From positions 1-20,297 of the forward strand of contig JAANSK020285712.1 of the NCBI GenBank assembly GCA_011763485.2: 20,297 bases of DNA. The letters are read 5' to 3'. The notes beneath the pieces are model-generated. The model saw only the letters and a program-made list of their open reading frames with translations, was not told the origin of the DNA and searched no databases. This DNA comes from Isoetes engelmannii. Taxonomy: Eukaryota; Streptophyta; Lycopodiopsida; Isoetales; Isoetaceae. Positions within the stretch are counted from its first letter, which is position 1; the number at the start of each line of letters is the position of its first letter. Position numbers and translations under genes: made by a program. This document shows, one piece after another, positions 9,627-19,665 of the stretch.

Positions 9627-9735
9627 GTATCTCTATCACAGGACCGGTTGGTCGCACTTGAACCCGTGACGCCGGGGAAATGGATTTTTAAGGTTCCCAT
9701 TACAAGACCGATATTGCCCAAGTTTGAACCCCTGA
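9627..9735 (-). repeat. Duplicated B-box-like, SINE-like block
   Basis: On the minus strand two related blocks (9693-9735 and 9627-9670) each read GTCA.GGGTTCAA followed by a ...GGTC.TGT.AT-type segment and a GGGAAC or GAGATAC end. GGGTTCAA resembles the B box of tRNA genes and tRNA-derived SINEs. No proper A box lies upstream and no cloverleaf forms, so it is not a tRNA gene. It follows the eroded PPR relic directly and may be inserted into it. Confidence 0.35.
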
Positions 9736-9784
9736 CCTGGGGTCTTGTCCTACATCTTGTCCCCATTGTTTGATCTTCTGAACA

Positions 9785-10195
9785 CTACAAGTGTTCCATT
9801 GTATCCAACCATAAGTTTTCAATTCTTCCATCTTAGTCTTTTCTCTCCGTCTTGTGTCAGCATCATACAATTTTGATACTAGTACATATGATGCAGCTTC
9901 TTCAGGATCCAACTCAAGAACATAATGTGTGGCATGTTTTGCAACTTGTAATGCATCAAGGAATGTTGTCTAGACTATCGCAATGGGTTCTCATATCACA
10001 ATCAAAATAAAGTTTGCGGCTTCATAAATCCACCATGCCCTGCTAAGTAGGTCCATGTTGTTTGCTAGCTACTACCATCCATATAAATGACATGAGTAAT
10101 ACATCCCATGTTATTGTGCTTCTCTTCTTCATTTTAAACATAAAGGCCTCCAAATAGAATGGCATTTGCCATACATATGGATCAACGCTAACTCG
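9785..10195 (-). pseudogene. Eroded PPR protein relic with E-motif
   Basis: Pieces of a PLS-type PPR protein occur in order on the minus strand: ALIHMYGKC (about 10162-10188), KMKKRSTITWDVLLMSF (about 10080-10130), a DLLSRA...EAANFI segment like the DLLGRAG..EA..FI hallmark (about 10010-10057), then VAKHATHYVLELD running into PEEAASYVLVSKLYDADTRR (about 9855-9945), the E-motif that follows PPR arrays. Residues between these pieces are missing or out of frame and there are in-frame stops, so the gene is dead. PPR proteins bind organellar RNA; the E-motif marks the editing-factor subclass. It is distinct from the larger PPR pseudogene 1.7 kb away on the same strand. Confidence 0.6.
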
Positions 10196-10243
10196 GGCCA
10201 ACTGTCGGGAATCTCATCTCGGGCCAACTCTCGAGAATCTCAT
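10192..10243. repeat. 26-bp tandem duplication
   Basis: Two adjacent copies (10192-10217 and 10218-10243) begin CTCGGGCCAACT and end GAATCTCAT, differing at two positions. They lie at the upstream edge of the eroded PPR relic. Confidence 0.9.
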
Positions 10244-11043
10244 CTCAAGTGTGATGCCTTCTCCAATTGCGTTCTCAACATCTAGAGAGAGAGTCCAAGC
10301 TGCTTTGGAAGTGTTTTCTGGTATTGTAGATATAAATAATGTGATCCTGATTCATTACCTACTCTTGGACCCCTGATGCCCACTTTTACCCTGGACTAAG
10401 TTAAAGTCAATATTCAAAGCTTGTTCATATGATAATGTGCTTGCACATATAACAACGTGCAAATTAATATTCAAAGCTTGCTCATATTTATAGTGCAAGT
10501 TGTTTGCTGAATCTATAATCATGAAAAATGGAGCTTCTTAATTCAATGTTTTTGTGCCCATCTTTATTGGACAAATTTGAGGAGCATGGATTAGTTTTGC
10601 AATAATATGGAAGATATAGATGTTCAAAATCCTCTTGGTTTATGAAACCATTGTGTATTGTACATGAAAATTCTAGGTTTTACAATGTATTCTATACGAC
10701 GCATATTACATTTTTATGGCAGAAATCCCGGGGGGTGAGATTTGATCATTTGGGATATTTTCAAGTGATCCTGGCCTGAGGATTTAGTGATAAAGCAGGA
10801 TTTGGTGACAAACAATATTAATCCTAACTTCTTTTAACCACCAGTACTAAGATGGATTGTAAAATCCCAATTCAGCCAGTAATCTTTTGCAGTAAATCAC
10901 TTGTGAGCTCAGCCTTTTTCATAGATGAATTGTAATGTTGCCTTAAAGTTTTCATGCTGGGCATGCTGATATGAGTGTTGATGGCAATGCAACTTTTGAC
11001 CACTTCAGTTCATGGCTGGAGAATTCCTCCTCCTGTATTGTTA
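10244..11043. other. No supported gene; diverged direct repeat
   Basis: No gene is visible. A block of about 35 bp (AATATTCAAAGCTTG followed by TCATAT and a GTGC(T/A)(T/A)G end) occurs at 10409-10443 and again at 10466-10499. A weak PPR-like translation on the minus strand around 10240-10350 is too poor to annotate. Confidence 0.5.
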
Positions 11044-11328
11044 TCAGATAATGGAATAAGGTGTAGGATGTGAGAGCTCCCCACATGTATAAAGGGGAAT
11101 AATTAACATGATTGCCAAATGTTCAATAAGCTGCAGAGAGTCCATGGCTTGGCTTGCAACGGTTAATTCTGAGCAAACTTGATTGTTTATACGCCCTTCA
11201 AGCCTTCTGAAGTTGAGACAAAGCTGCCTGCAAAGACTGATCAATTGGCAAATGCGCATGTATGCACTCATCCTTTTTCCCTTGAGGTAGTTTAAACTCG
11301 ATCTTACGCTGACTTCTTTGTTACACAA
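11044..11328 (-). pseudogene. Possible DYW-domain remnant
   Basis: A 94-codon minus-strand open frame contains MSAYMRICQLISLCRQ, similar to the EIHAYMR.LISLLR stretch that opens DYW domains, and further on EHLAIMLI, similar to HSEKLAIAFGLI. The zinc-binding HxE and CxxC signatures are not seen. The order is right for a DYW tail of the PPR pseudogene that ends 0.5 kb upstream, but the resemblance is weak and the frame could be chance. Confidence 0.25.
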
Positions 11329-11860
11329 TCTTCTCTACAAAAAATAATTTGGCAAGCAACCAGTGTGTACTTTTTATAGTAAGTCGTGACGTCCTTTAAG
11401 CTGCATGAAGGAAACCTGCATTACTATTTTTCCTATATTTTTCAGCAAATCCTCTTCCTTGCGAATAATGGAAGTTGATCTTACACCAGTAAGTTGTCTT
11501 CTATCTTGCCAAGTTCCTTCAGTAGAAATATTCCCAAAAGAAGCCCGCAAATTATCACCTATACATCTGCATGACTGCAAATCATCCCTATAATAATGAG
11601 GAAACCGATTACTTTCAAAAAGGATTGGTTCCCAACTTGCTTGCCCTGGACAGATTTTTGCATCGTGGCAGTCATTGCATATTTAGTTAGCTATAGTGTT
11701 TAGCCTTGTAGAGTGTAAGAAACCTGTTACTATACAATGCAAAGCTGTTTTTTCTTTGTTCAGATAAATTGCTCCGTGTATATGGCACATCTTTTTGCCC
11801 CCCGTATGAAGGCATAGTTTGTTGACTTCAAAGCATCTATGATAACCAGCTGAATTATTA
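11329..11860. other. No supported gene
   Basis: This stretch separates the end of the PPR pseudogene from the possible DYW remnant. Short open frames on both strands at 11374-11593 overlap each other and show no recognisable motif. Confidence 0.5.
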
Positions 11861-14489
11861 CTATTCTTGTTGACATCTCAAATTTCTCAATTCCTCCACT
11901 CTTTGTGCATCATCCAACCTGCCAGCACTCGCGTAGATATTAGCCATGAGCGCATATGGAGAAGCATTTTGAAGCTTCATTTGGACTATCTGCCAAAAGC
12001 ATCTCTGTCCAAGATCTATTTCTCCATAGGTTTTGCATGCACTAAGCAAGGCTATCCAGGTTTCCTTAGGTGGAAAACATGGTGCACTTTCCAGCAATTT
12101 CTCCGCCCCATGCAGATATCCTGATCGGGCAAGCAAATCAATCATACATGTATAGTGCTCTATTGTTGGCATGATCCCATAGTCTTCTTTCATTACTCCA
12201 AAGCATTCCTGACCCTCAAATACAAGGCCAGAATGACTACATGCAGTAAGAAATGTAAAAGTAACATCATCTGGTTTGTGTTCCTTGTTCTTGCATCTCT
12301 TGGAAACATTGTACTGCCATCTTACCATCCTGGTTTATGCTATATCCGTCAATCATTACATTCCACAACACGACATCTCAAACGATCAGCTTGTTAAAAA
12401 CTTTCTTTGCCTCTATAAGTAAGCCACATTTTGCATACATTTCAATCAATGCAGTGGCCACAAAAATGTCACGTTCGAAGCTATTATATGCAATCATGTT
12501 GTGTATTTACAAACTGAAAGCTTGTCAAACACCGCTTGTGCATTTGTTAGTGAGCCACATTTTGCATACATATCAACCAAGGAGCTACTAACAAAAAGAT
12601 CACTTTCAAGTCCTTTATCTCTTGCCATGGCATGTAAAACTTGGCCCTTGTCTGTATTTCCTATCCCACCACAAGTTTTCAGGCTGCAAACAAGTGCAAC
12701 ATCATCTAGTCTAATGCCTTCCCTTTGCATACTATCAAAGCAGTTCAATGCTTCATGATAGACCCCATGTTGAATATAGCCAGACATGAGTGCAGTCCAT
12801 GAAACAGGATCTCTAATTGGTAGCTCAATAAATAGTTTATTTGCTTCCTTTAATGTCCCACACTTAGCATACATGTCAACCAATGAATTGGAAATGACAA
12901 GCTCAGTCCTGTCTCGATAACACTCATGTGTATCTTACGGCCATTTTTTATGGCTTTTATATTACCACAAACTTTTAAGATGCAAATGTATGTAACAACA
13001 TCTGAAGAAATACACTCCTGCTGCATTTCATCAAAACATCTCAATGCTTCTTTGCCAAATTCATTTTCTGCGTACCCTTCAATAAGAGTGTTCCATGAAA
13101 CAACATCTTGTAGTGCCAGTTTGTGAAAAACTTTAAATGCCTCTGTAAGTGAACCACATTTGCAATATATGCCGATCAAAGTATTCCCAAGCATATGATA
13201 TTTCTGTAATGTTCTTCCTTGTGTGATGCAAACATGTATTTCATGTACCTTGTTTACAGCACCTAAATTACCACAGGCTTTCAAGACGCAACCCAGTGTG
13301 CTTGCATTTGGACTTATGCCCTCTAACTCCATCTGTTCATGGAATATCAATGCCTCATAACTAAGCCCATTTTCGGCATAACCTGAAATTAGCGCATTCC
13401 AGATTACTATATCTCCATCTGACAACTTGTCAAAAACCTCTTGAGCCTCCATATGTGAGGTACATTTAAAATACATGTAAATTAAACTGCTGGCAACCAA
13501 AAAATCATTTTCTAGCCTCTTCTCTGTAATTTCAGTGTGCAATTCTCTTCCCTTGTGCAGGAATCCGATGGCGGCACAAGCTTTCAAGCTCCAAATAAAT
13601 GTGATAACATTAGGGGGTATAATTACCACTTTCATTATTCAAAACATTGCAGTGCTTCTTGAGCAGAACCATGCTCAATGTACCCTGCAATCATTGCAGT
13701 CCAGGACACAGTATTTTGACTTGGAAGCTTATCAAAGACATTATGTGCCTCCAAAACTGAGCCACATTTTGCCATACATATCAATCAAACTGCTGCCAAT
13801 GAAAATGTTAACTAGAAACTTCTTTTCTTTGATCTCGGTATGTCTTTGCCTTCCTCTTTGCATATCCTTGAGCCTGATACAAGATTTGAGGAATGCCACA
13901 AAAGTATATGTGCTGGGACATACATTATCCTCCTGCATTTCCTGGTATAACTGGATTGACCTTGGCCAATATATCCCACCATTAAAGAAGTCCAGGAATG
14001 CACATTCGGATGTATCAATCTGCTGAATACCTGAAGGGCATAAGACATGCTTCCACATTCTACAAACATTGGAACAAAAAAATTACCAAATGTTGCGTGT
14101 GCATCTGCGTTATCATAACAAATATATGCATAGACATGCTTTGTATATGTTAGATTCTTTTCTTTCCTGCACCTTTCTAATATTAGGCTAAAGTCTTCAA
14201 AAGAGGAATGTTCCACCTTCCGTTCCAATATGTCAAGTGTTTGCTCTAAGCTTGGAGTTTCCCAGTGCCTCCCTAATTTTCCATTTCTTGTTCTTGGAGC
14301 CTGCACTTTACTGCTAAATCCAGAATAATCATACATCAGGCATGTCTGCTCTTCATTTTCAGCTGGCATTTTCTTGTTGCAGGATTTAAAAACAAAGCTC
14401 CTGGTACTTATATTCCTGTTGTCCCATGAAGGGCACATGGAACATATTTCCTTCCCTGCAGAGAATACTTGACATATCAAAAATTCCAT
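11861..14489 (-). pseudogene. PLS-class PPR protein pseudogene
   Basis: Starts at ATG 14487-14489 (MEFLICQVF). After about 100 residues without motifs, PPR units follow: MFVECGSMSYALQVFSRL, LIDMYGK, LIYMYFKC, LIGIYCKC, LVDMYAKCGTLKEANKLF, LVDMYAKCGSLTNAQAVF and LIEMYAKCGLLIEAKKVF, each normally with a VVSWNALI..YA segment and an LKACG segment, giving about seven PLS triplets. The end (11861-12250) is the terminal repeat plus E-type motif: HYTCMIDLLARSGYL, then YALMANIYASAGRLDDAQRV, with a stop soon after. Such proteins act in organellar RNA editing or processing. It is broken: frame changes near 13955, 13768 (an extra base in an A-run), 13640, 12905 and 12265; a TGA at 12378-12380 where CGA (Arg) is expected; and near 12510 the fifth triplet jumps from FDKLSV to the next triplet, losing its L and S parts. 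Homopolymer errors could explain one or two of these, not all. Confidence 0.85.
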
Positions 14490-14513
14490 TATGAAACTCC
14501 TTGCCGCTTTCAA

Positions 14514-15589
14514 GTCTTGGCCGTCTTTCTTGCTAGTTAGAGTGCATTTAATACGTTTTCACAAATATGTTGTTTTTTTCTCATTGCTAGCTTTGCTAGC
14601 ACTTCCAATGGTAGGAGAATGCTACGAGATAATAAAAGATCTGATGAAATTCTTAGGTCCCATATAAGGATCTCTAGTAGATGTATGGGACTCAATTATT
14701 TAAATGAGGAAATATAAACCCCAACCATTGGAATAGAAATGTATAAGCAGAGACCTATTGTTTAGCAAATAGCTCAGCTTAAGATACTAAACGCAAGAGA
14801 AAAAGTTAAGAAGTGTTGTTTTAGATGCCAAATCTCAGTTTATGGTTGCAGATTAGAAAGCAGCTAGTAATTGGTGAAAAGTATAAGTGATAGTATACTG
14901 CCAGCAAACCCCCTTTTGGGATTATAGAATTTTCTTGACTCAAAAGTTCACAACAGAACAGCTATTATGAAGGATGACATAGGCGAGTGGGTTAAGAATC
15001 TCTTTGAGGCTCAAGAATGAGGAGTTGTCTGATACTTTATCACAGATATCACAGATAAATACAATGCTTGACTTGGTTAAGGGAAGCTTTATTCCACAAT
15101 TTCAAATAAAAGATGAAGAACATACAGCCTCAGAGTTATAAACTAGCTGAGATATGCCATTGTGTAGAATAATGCACCTCTTCATGATTGCTGTGTGTGT
15201 CTGTGACTATATGTATATCTATAAAAAGATTAAAATCATGGAAAACTGAATCATATTGATAGATTAATGTTCAATATCACATAAAACCCAAATTGTGAAA
15301 GACAATTTTGGATTTCATCCCAGAAAGGTGACCATCGGGCAAGTGAAACAAATTCATATGCTTACCTGTGGATTCTGAACCAAAATTGAAGCTGTAACCT
15401 ACTCTAAGACCTGCAATTAGTTCTTTCCAGTCTTATACTTAGATTAATAAATTGTAACTGTCTACTCTTCATGCAAATTTGTGTCAAGATGCTGCTAGTC
15501 CCCTCCATGCCAATAGATGCAACTATCAAATCAGCAAAAAGCAAGATTTTGTCAACCTTCATATTTTGTGGCTTGCTGTCGAATGTAAT
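14514..15589. other. Intergenic, AT-rich
   Basis: No gene seen. This contains the upstream region of the PPR pseudogene and the 3' flank of FCF1, presumably including its 3' UTR and polyadenylation signals, since both are transcribed from the minus strand. No repeat or motif stands out. Confidence 0.6.
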
Positions 15590-16950
15590 TTACATCCTTG
15601 GAGCTGCACATAACAGACCACATTTAACCACAGGATACAGTTCGATCATTTCATGATTTTAGAGGGTGCAGAGCTGGCATACGTACCTCCCCCAATGGTA
15701 GCTTCTGGCAACCTTTCAATTGAATACTTATGTTGTGTAATATACATAATTGGGACACCAGGAATCTATAAATGAACAAGCTCATTACAAACAACATTCT
15801 GCATATGTATAATCATTAGGTAAAGAACTAGCAGATACCTTACGGACACGCCTCTTCAGATCTCTGTCGCATGTGGCAACTATGTAGCACTTATGCTAAA
15901 ACATATCCCAAGTTAGAATGTTCACATTGAGCAAATAGAGATAAAGTAATAGCTTAGAGCTGTAGCCTACCTGAGTAACGCGCTCCACAAGGCAGTCATC
16001 GGCATATGTTCCCTTGTGTGTGCAAGGCAGCCTCTCGAACCGTGGGTCCTTTGCAATTCTTGAGAAAAGTATATATTTTACTATCAATTAAAACGTATCA
16101 AGCTTTTTAAGCATAAGGAAAGCTGCTTACTTCAATGCCACGCGATATTTTTGCCCAAGCTTTTCAAGCTCTGCCATCACGCAGTCTGTTATGCATGGTG
16201 TACCTGTATAAATGTCCCATAGTTTGAAAAGCAAAGTTTAGAACTTTGCAACCCCGCTTAACTTAGAAGTGAACCACATATTTAAAGGCCTGTATAGATG
16301 CTCTATCTCGATCTGCCTCTTGCCGTCTATACACTATAAGTGAGATCAAATAAAAGCATTCAAGCTCTTAACTATATTAGCTTACATCAAAAGGACTTTG
16401 TCCATATCGACACAAAAGATTAGTAAGAAATTACTCACATTTCGCATATAAGCAATCCATCATTGCCTTTTCCAAGTCCAGCTGCAGAAAAAAAGCAGTG
16501 ACTCAATTTACAAGCTTGAGGATCGAATTTGAAAGAAAGAATGTAACGTACCTTATTTTGAATAGAAAAGTTGATAAAGTTCGTATCTACCAGCACATGA
16601 TATGGAGGGCCTAATGCCGTATTGTACTTAAAAAATAAAGCAGAAGATACATTCGGGCTGAAATGCACATAAAACATTTGGAGTAAGAAATTATTGGCCA
16701 TAAGTCAGAACAGTGTCTCTGTGGCAAGTAATTACATATTTCTAGGGAGCTTTGATTTTTCAAGATCCTTTTTTGCAGGATTTAGGACTTCTTCTTTGTA
16801 CCTACAAGCATTTTGTACGATGTTAGCAAAACCACAGATTTTAAAATCTAATCCAAAGAGCAAAATCTGATACACGCACTGCTTGATAGCTTTAGGAGCA
16901 AGCATTCGCTTGACTTGAGCAAATTTACGCGTCTTCGAGGCTTTGCCCAT
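15590..16950 (-). CDS. FCF1: FCF1/UTP24, PIN-domain nuclease of the SSU processome
   Basis: Complete gene of nine exons: 16880-16950, 16736-16801, 16552-16657, 16439-16481, 16131-16203, 15971-16058, 15839-15895, 15687-15765 and 15590-15603 (stop TAA 15590-15592). All introns are GT-AG and mostly 70-85 nt; intron 4 is 235 nt. The product is 198 residues; plant FCF1 is about 196. It starts [17 protein letters not shown], a basic nucleolar-type N-terminus. The PIN domain shows [10 protein letters not shown] (Asp70), [19 protein letters not shown] (Glu107), [14 protein letters not shown] (Asp140/141) and [11 protein letters not shown] (Asp159), so the acidic catalytic set is present. In yeast and humans the protein sits in the nucleolar U3 processome and cuts pre-rRNA at sites A1 and A2. 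The last exon adds only four codons and the stop. Splice sites were chosen by homology to known FCF1; every junction keeps frame and residue order. Likely functional. Confidence 0.96.
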
Positions 16951-17160
16951 CTTGCCGCTGCTGCTGCGCTGCGACCGTTTAAACCAAATAATTAGGTTTT
17001 CTCAGTTGGGCGCCATTTTTTTTTTTTACACAGAGGTAGTAGGGAAGAGCCGGAATATGCTTTAATATCCCTTTTTGTGCTATATTCTGTAGAGAACTAG
17101 AGAACTGTGAAGATAATTACCTCACTGGTTTGCAGACTCGAACAGCCCAAGCGTTTACTT
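16951..17160 (-). promoter_or_regulatory. FCF1 upstream region with telo-box-like and site II-like motifs
   Basis: Reading toward the FCF1 ATG on the minus strand: TTGGGCTGTTCGA with its GCCCA/TGGGC core (17138-17153), a GGCGCC palindrome beside an A-run (about 17008-17028), AAAACCTAAT (16991-17000), which lacks one C of the plant telo-box AAACCCTAA, and a CAG/CAGCG-rich leader directly before the ATG. In plants, telo-boxes combined with TGGGCY site II elements mark ribosome-biogenesis and ribosomal-protein promoters, which fits FCF1. The transcription start is not visible from sequence. Confidence 0.4.
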
Positions 17161-17228
17161 TTCAGGACCATGCTAGCTCGTATTGGGTTCATATATGACT
17201 CCTCTTACCACATCGAACAGCCCAAGCG
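17138..17228. repeat. 16-bp direct repeat, 75 bp apart
   Basis: TCGAACAGCCCAAGCG occurs exactly at 17138-17153 and 17213-17228. The repeat is too long for a retroelement target-site duplication (usually 5 bp). It could be a small deletion/insertion scar or a local duplication at the copia boundary. Each copy carries a GCCCA core. Confidence 0.9.
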
Positions 17229-17427
17229 ATGGCTCCACCAATCGATCTGCAACTAGATGGCAAATCGGATCCCTTTCAGGCCGCTTTCTCCTGCTGCAGT
17301 GACATCCTCTACTCCCCTGACAATTCCGGACTCGGCCTGCTTTTTTCTGCCTTCCTCTGTCGGTTTCACCTGAGGTATCCGGGCCTCCATCTGTCTTCTC
17401 AGCATGCTCCACGTGGAGTCCTTATAC

Positions 17428-17537
17428 AAGCTTATACAGGTTGTACTCTTCAATCTCCCCCTCAGCCTGTATAGGCTAGGATAAGCTTATACAGGCTGTA
17501 CTCTTCAATCTCCCCCTCAGCCTGTATAGGATATGAT
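17428..17537. repeat. 55-bp tandem duplication containing the polypurine tract
   Basis: Two adjacent units (17428-17482 and 17483-17537) share AAGCTTATACAGG, TGTACTCTTCAATCTCCCCC and CAGCCTGTATAGG. On the minus strand each holds CTGAGGGGGAGAT followed by TGAAGAGTAC, the form of a copia polypurine tract next to the start of a 3' LTR. The tract proximal to the coding region is at 17508-17520. The flanking CCTGTATAAG/CCTATACAGG elements are partly palindromic. Confidence 0.9.
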
Positions 17538-17544
17538 TCCTACT

Positions 17545-18184
17545 TGTTTTTTAGCCTGATGCAATTTAGGCTCTGTTAAAACTTTTGTCAACTTGTCTGC
17601 TTGCTGCAACTTTGTAGCAACATGTCTCACTTCAATTTCGCCTTTCTCAACGTCATCCCTTAGGAAATGATGGTGGATCTCTATGTGCTTTGTTCATAAA
17701 TGGCAAGTGGGATTCTTGCTCATTGCAACTCCACTTTTATTATCGCAATACAGTGCGGTAGCATCCTTGCATGGGTAACCTAATTCTCTGAGCATTCTTT
17801 GCAGCCATATGATCTCCGATGCTACCAAGGACATTGCCATGTATTTTGCTTCTGCACTAGATTTTGCTACGCATTCTTGTTTTTCGCTCGCCCGGGATAT
17901 TGTTGTGTTACTCCTCCCCAGTCTGCATCAGCAAATCCAATCAATTCATCTCCTTGGCCTCGTGTAATGCCATGATCAATTGTCCCTTTTAAGTACCTCA
18001 GCACTCGTTTAGCTTCCATCCAGTGTTGGACGCCTGGATTATTATTATTGTATCTGCTAAGCAAAATAACTGCATAAGCAATGTCTGGTCTAGTGCAGTT
18101 TGCTGCATACAATAGGCTGCCAACTAATTCACGATATGGCTTTGTTTGCATCTCCTTCCTTTCTGACGTGAATTTAGGGGACAT
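17545..18184 (-). mobile_element. Copia RNase H region (fossil)
   Basis: Shows the hallmark YRELVGSLLYAANCTRPDIA then VILLSRYNNNPG-like stretch, HWMEAKRVLRYLKGTIDHGI, and GFADADWGG, the segment joining reverse transcriptase to RNase H in copia elements. Further down, the minus strand still reads the KHIDIRYHF-type end of RNase H near 17660-17700. Part of the same fossil. Confidence 0.85.
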
Positions 18185-18199
18185 ACTACTGCTAATCTT

Positions 18200-18915
18200 C
18201 TAGACTGGGGCTACCGGCGTCTTCGCGAGATTGCATTCAAGCATCCTGCATTTCGTCAGCATTCTTTTAATGTATTGCTCTTGGGTCAAATAAAGTTCGC
18301 CTTTTAATCTATTTCTTCTGACTTCCATCCCCGACAGTTTTTTCAGTTCTCCCAAATCAGTCATTTGGAAGCAGCTATTCAACTGCATCTTACATTTGCT
18401 TAGCAGAGATTTGTCATTGCTAGCAATGACACAATCATCGACATACAGTGCTATTATCAGGCATTTTTCTCCTTCCTTCCAAATGTAAAGATTTCCTTTT
18501 GTTTTCAGTTTTATAAATCCAATCGATGTCAAAAATCTGTCAAGAGATACCATTGCCTAGACGATTGTCTCAACCCATATATCGTTTTTTTTAACATGCA
18601 CACTATGTTGGTCCCTTGCTCATATCCTTTGGGCTGCTCCATGAATATTTCCTCTTCCAAATCCCCATTCAGGAATGTCATCTTCACATCCATGTGTTCT
18701 ATGTCCACATTTTCTGCATTGCAAGCGCTATTAATGCTCTTAGGCTAGTCACTTTTAAATTGGAGGAAATGTATCCTTGTAATCCACTCCAGCCTCCTGT
18801 ATATACCCTTTCGCCACCAAACGAGCTTTGTATCTTTCTATGGACCCATTGACATTCTTCTTGATTTTAAACAGCCACTTGCTTCCCACCACATTTTTGT
18901 TGGCCGGCCGAGGCA
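18200..18915 (-). mobile_element. Copia reverse transcriptase region (fossil)
   Basis: Contains ALYVDDCVIAS, the YxDD-type catalytic box, preceded by LTSIGFIKLKTKGNLYIW and followed by FQMTDLGELKKLSGMEV and LTQEQYIKRMLTK, all in the order of the copia RVT_2 domain. The upstream part (18560-18915) is more decayed but carries the fingers-side sequence. Confidence 0.88.
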
Positions 18916-19665
18916 CTAGCTCATATGTCCCCGCCGCTTCAAAGAATATAATTCACTTTCCATTGCCTCCTTCCAATTTGCAGCATCTGGACTCGCTAAT
19001 GCTTGCTCAACTGTCCCTGGTTCAACAACACAAGATATCACCTTCGGCTTTGGTACTCTTTTGGTTCTACCATACAACTCAGTGTCAAAAGGCAGCTCAT
19101 ACTTTAGTCGCTCTACTTCCTTGCGTCGGCTCCGACCTTGAGCTATTGTGGCTCCACTACTCTCTGCCATTTCACGACCTTCATGACTAGTGTCTATTGC
19201 TATCTCTTATTCTCCTTCTTGCTTATTTTCCGGTGCACTCTCGGCTTCCGAAGCCTCATGCACCTCTTCATGAATGTATGCCGGTGTATGGAGTGCACTT
19301 TTGGTCTCTATGACCTCATGCACTTCATCCAGTTCCAGGTCAATTATGTCATCTACATCCGGGGATGCTTGGACCTGTTCACTTCCTTCCTTTTTCTTGC
19401 CATCTCCATCAATCTCTGTATATTCAAGAGGCACCCATTCCCTTTCCTCGTACTTCTCAAGATCTTTTCTGTTTCTATGCAATACAGCCTCATCGAATAC
19501 TACATCTCTGCTCATATATACTTTCTGGGTAATGGGATCATACAACCTGTATCCATTAGTTTCTTCATCGTATCCAACAATGAATGTGTAAATGCTCCTG
19601 CTGTCAAGCTTCTTCCACAACTCTTCAGGTGTCAACATGTATGCAAGACATCCATAGACTTTCAA
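18916..19665 (-). mobile_element. Copia integrase C-terminal / linker region (fossil)
   Basis: 19207-19665 begins with the KVYGCLAYMLTPEELWKKLD stretch and continues GYDEETNGYRLYDP and VYMSRDVVFDE, the usual copia integrase C-terminal segment, then an acidic low-complexity linker rich in Glu and Asp. 18916-19170 carries [20 protein letters not shown], the entry to the reverse transcriptase domain. Confidence 0.88.

Noticed and set aside
10192-10243. CRISPR-like array
   Set aside because: Only two adjacent 26-bp copies without spacers, in a plant nuclear context; an ordinary tandem duplication.
13535-14026. 163-codon plus-strand frame
   Set aside because: Antisense shadow of the PPR pseudogene.
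15471-15656. Small plus-strand gene
   Set aside because: It overlaps the last FCF1 exon and intron 8 on the opposite strand and has no recognisable features.
17173-17474. Short overlapping frames on both strands upstream of FCF1
   Set aside because: They lie in presumed LTR or flanking DNA, overlap on opposite strands and show no domain.
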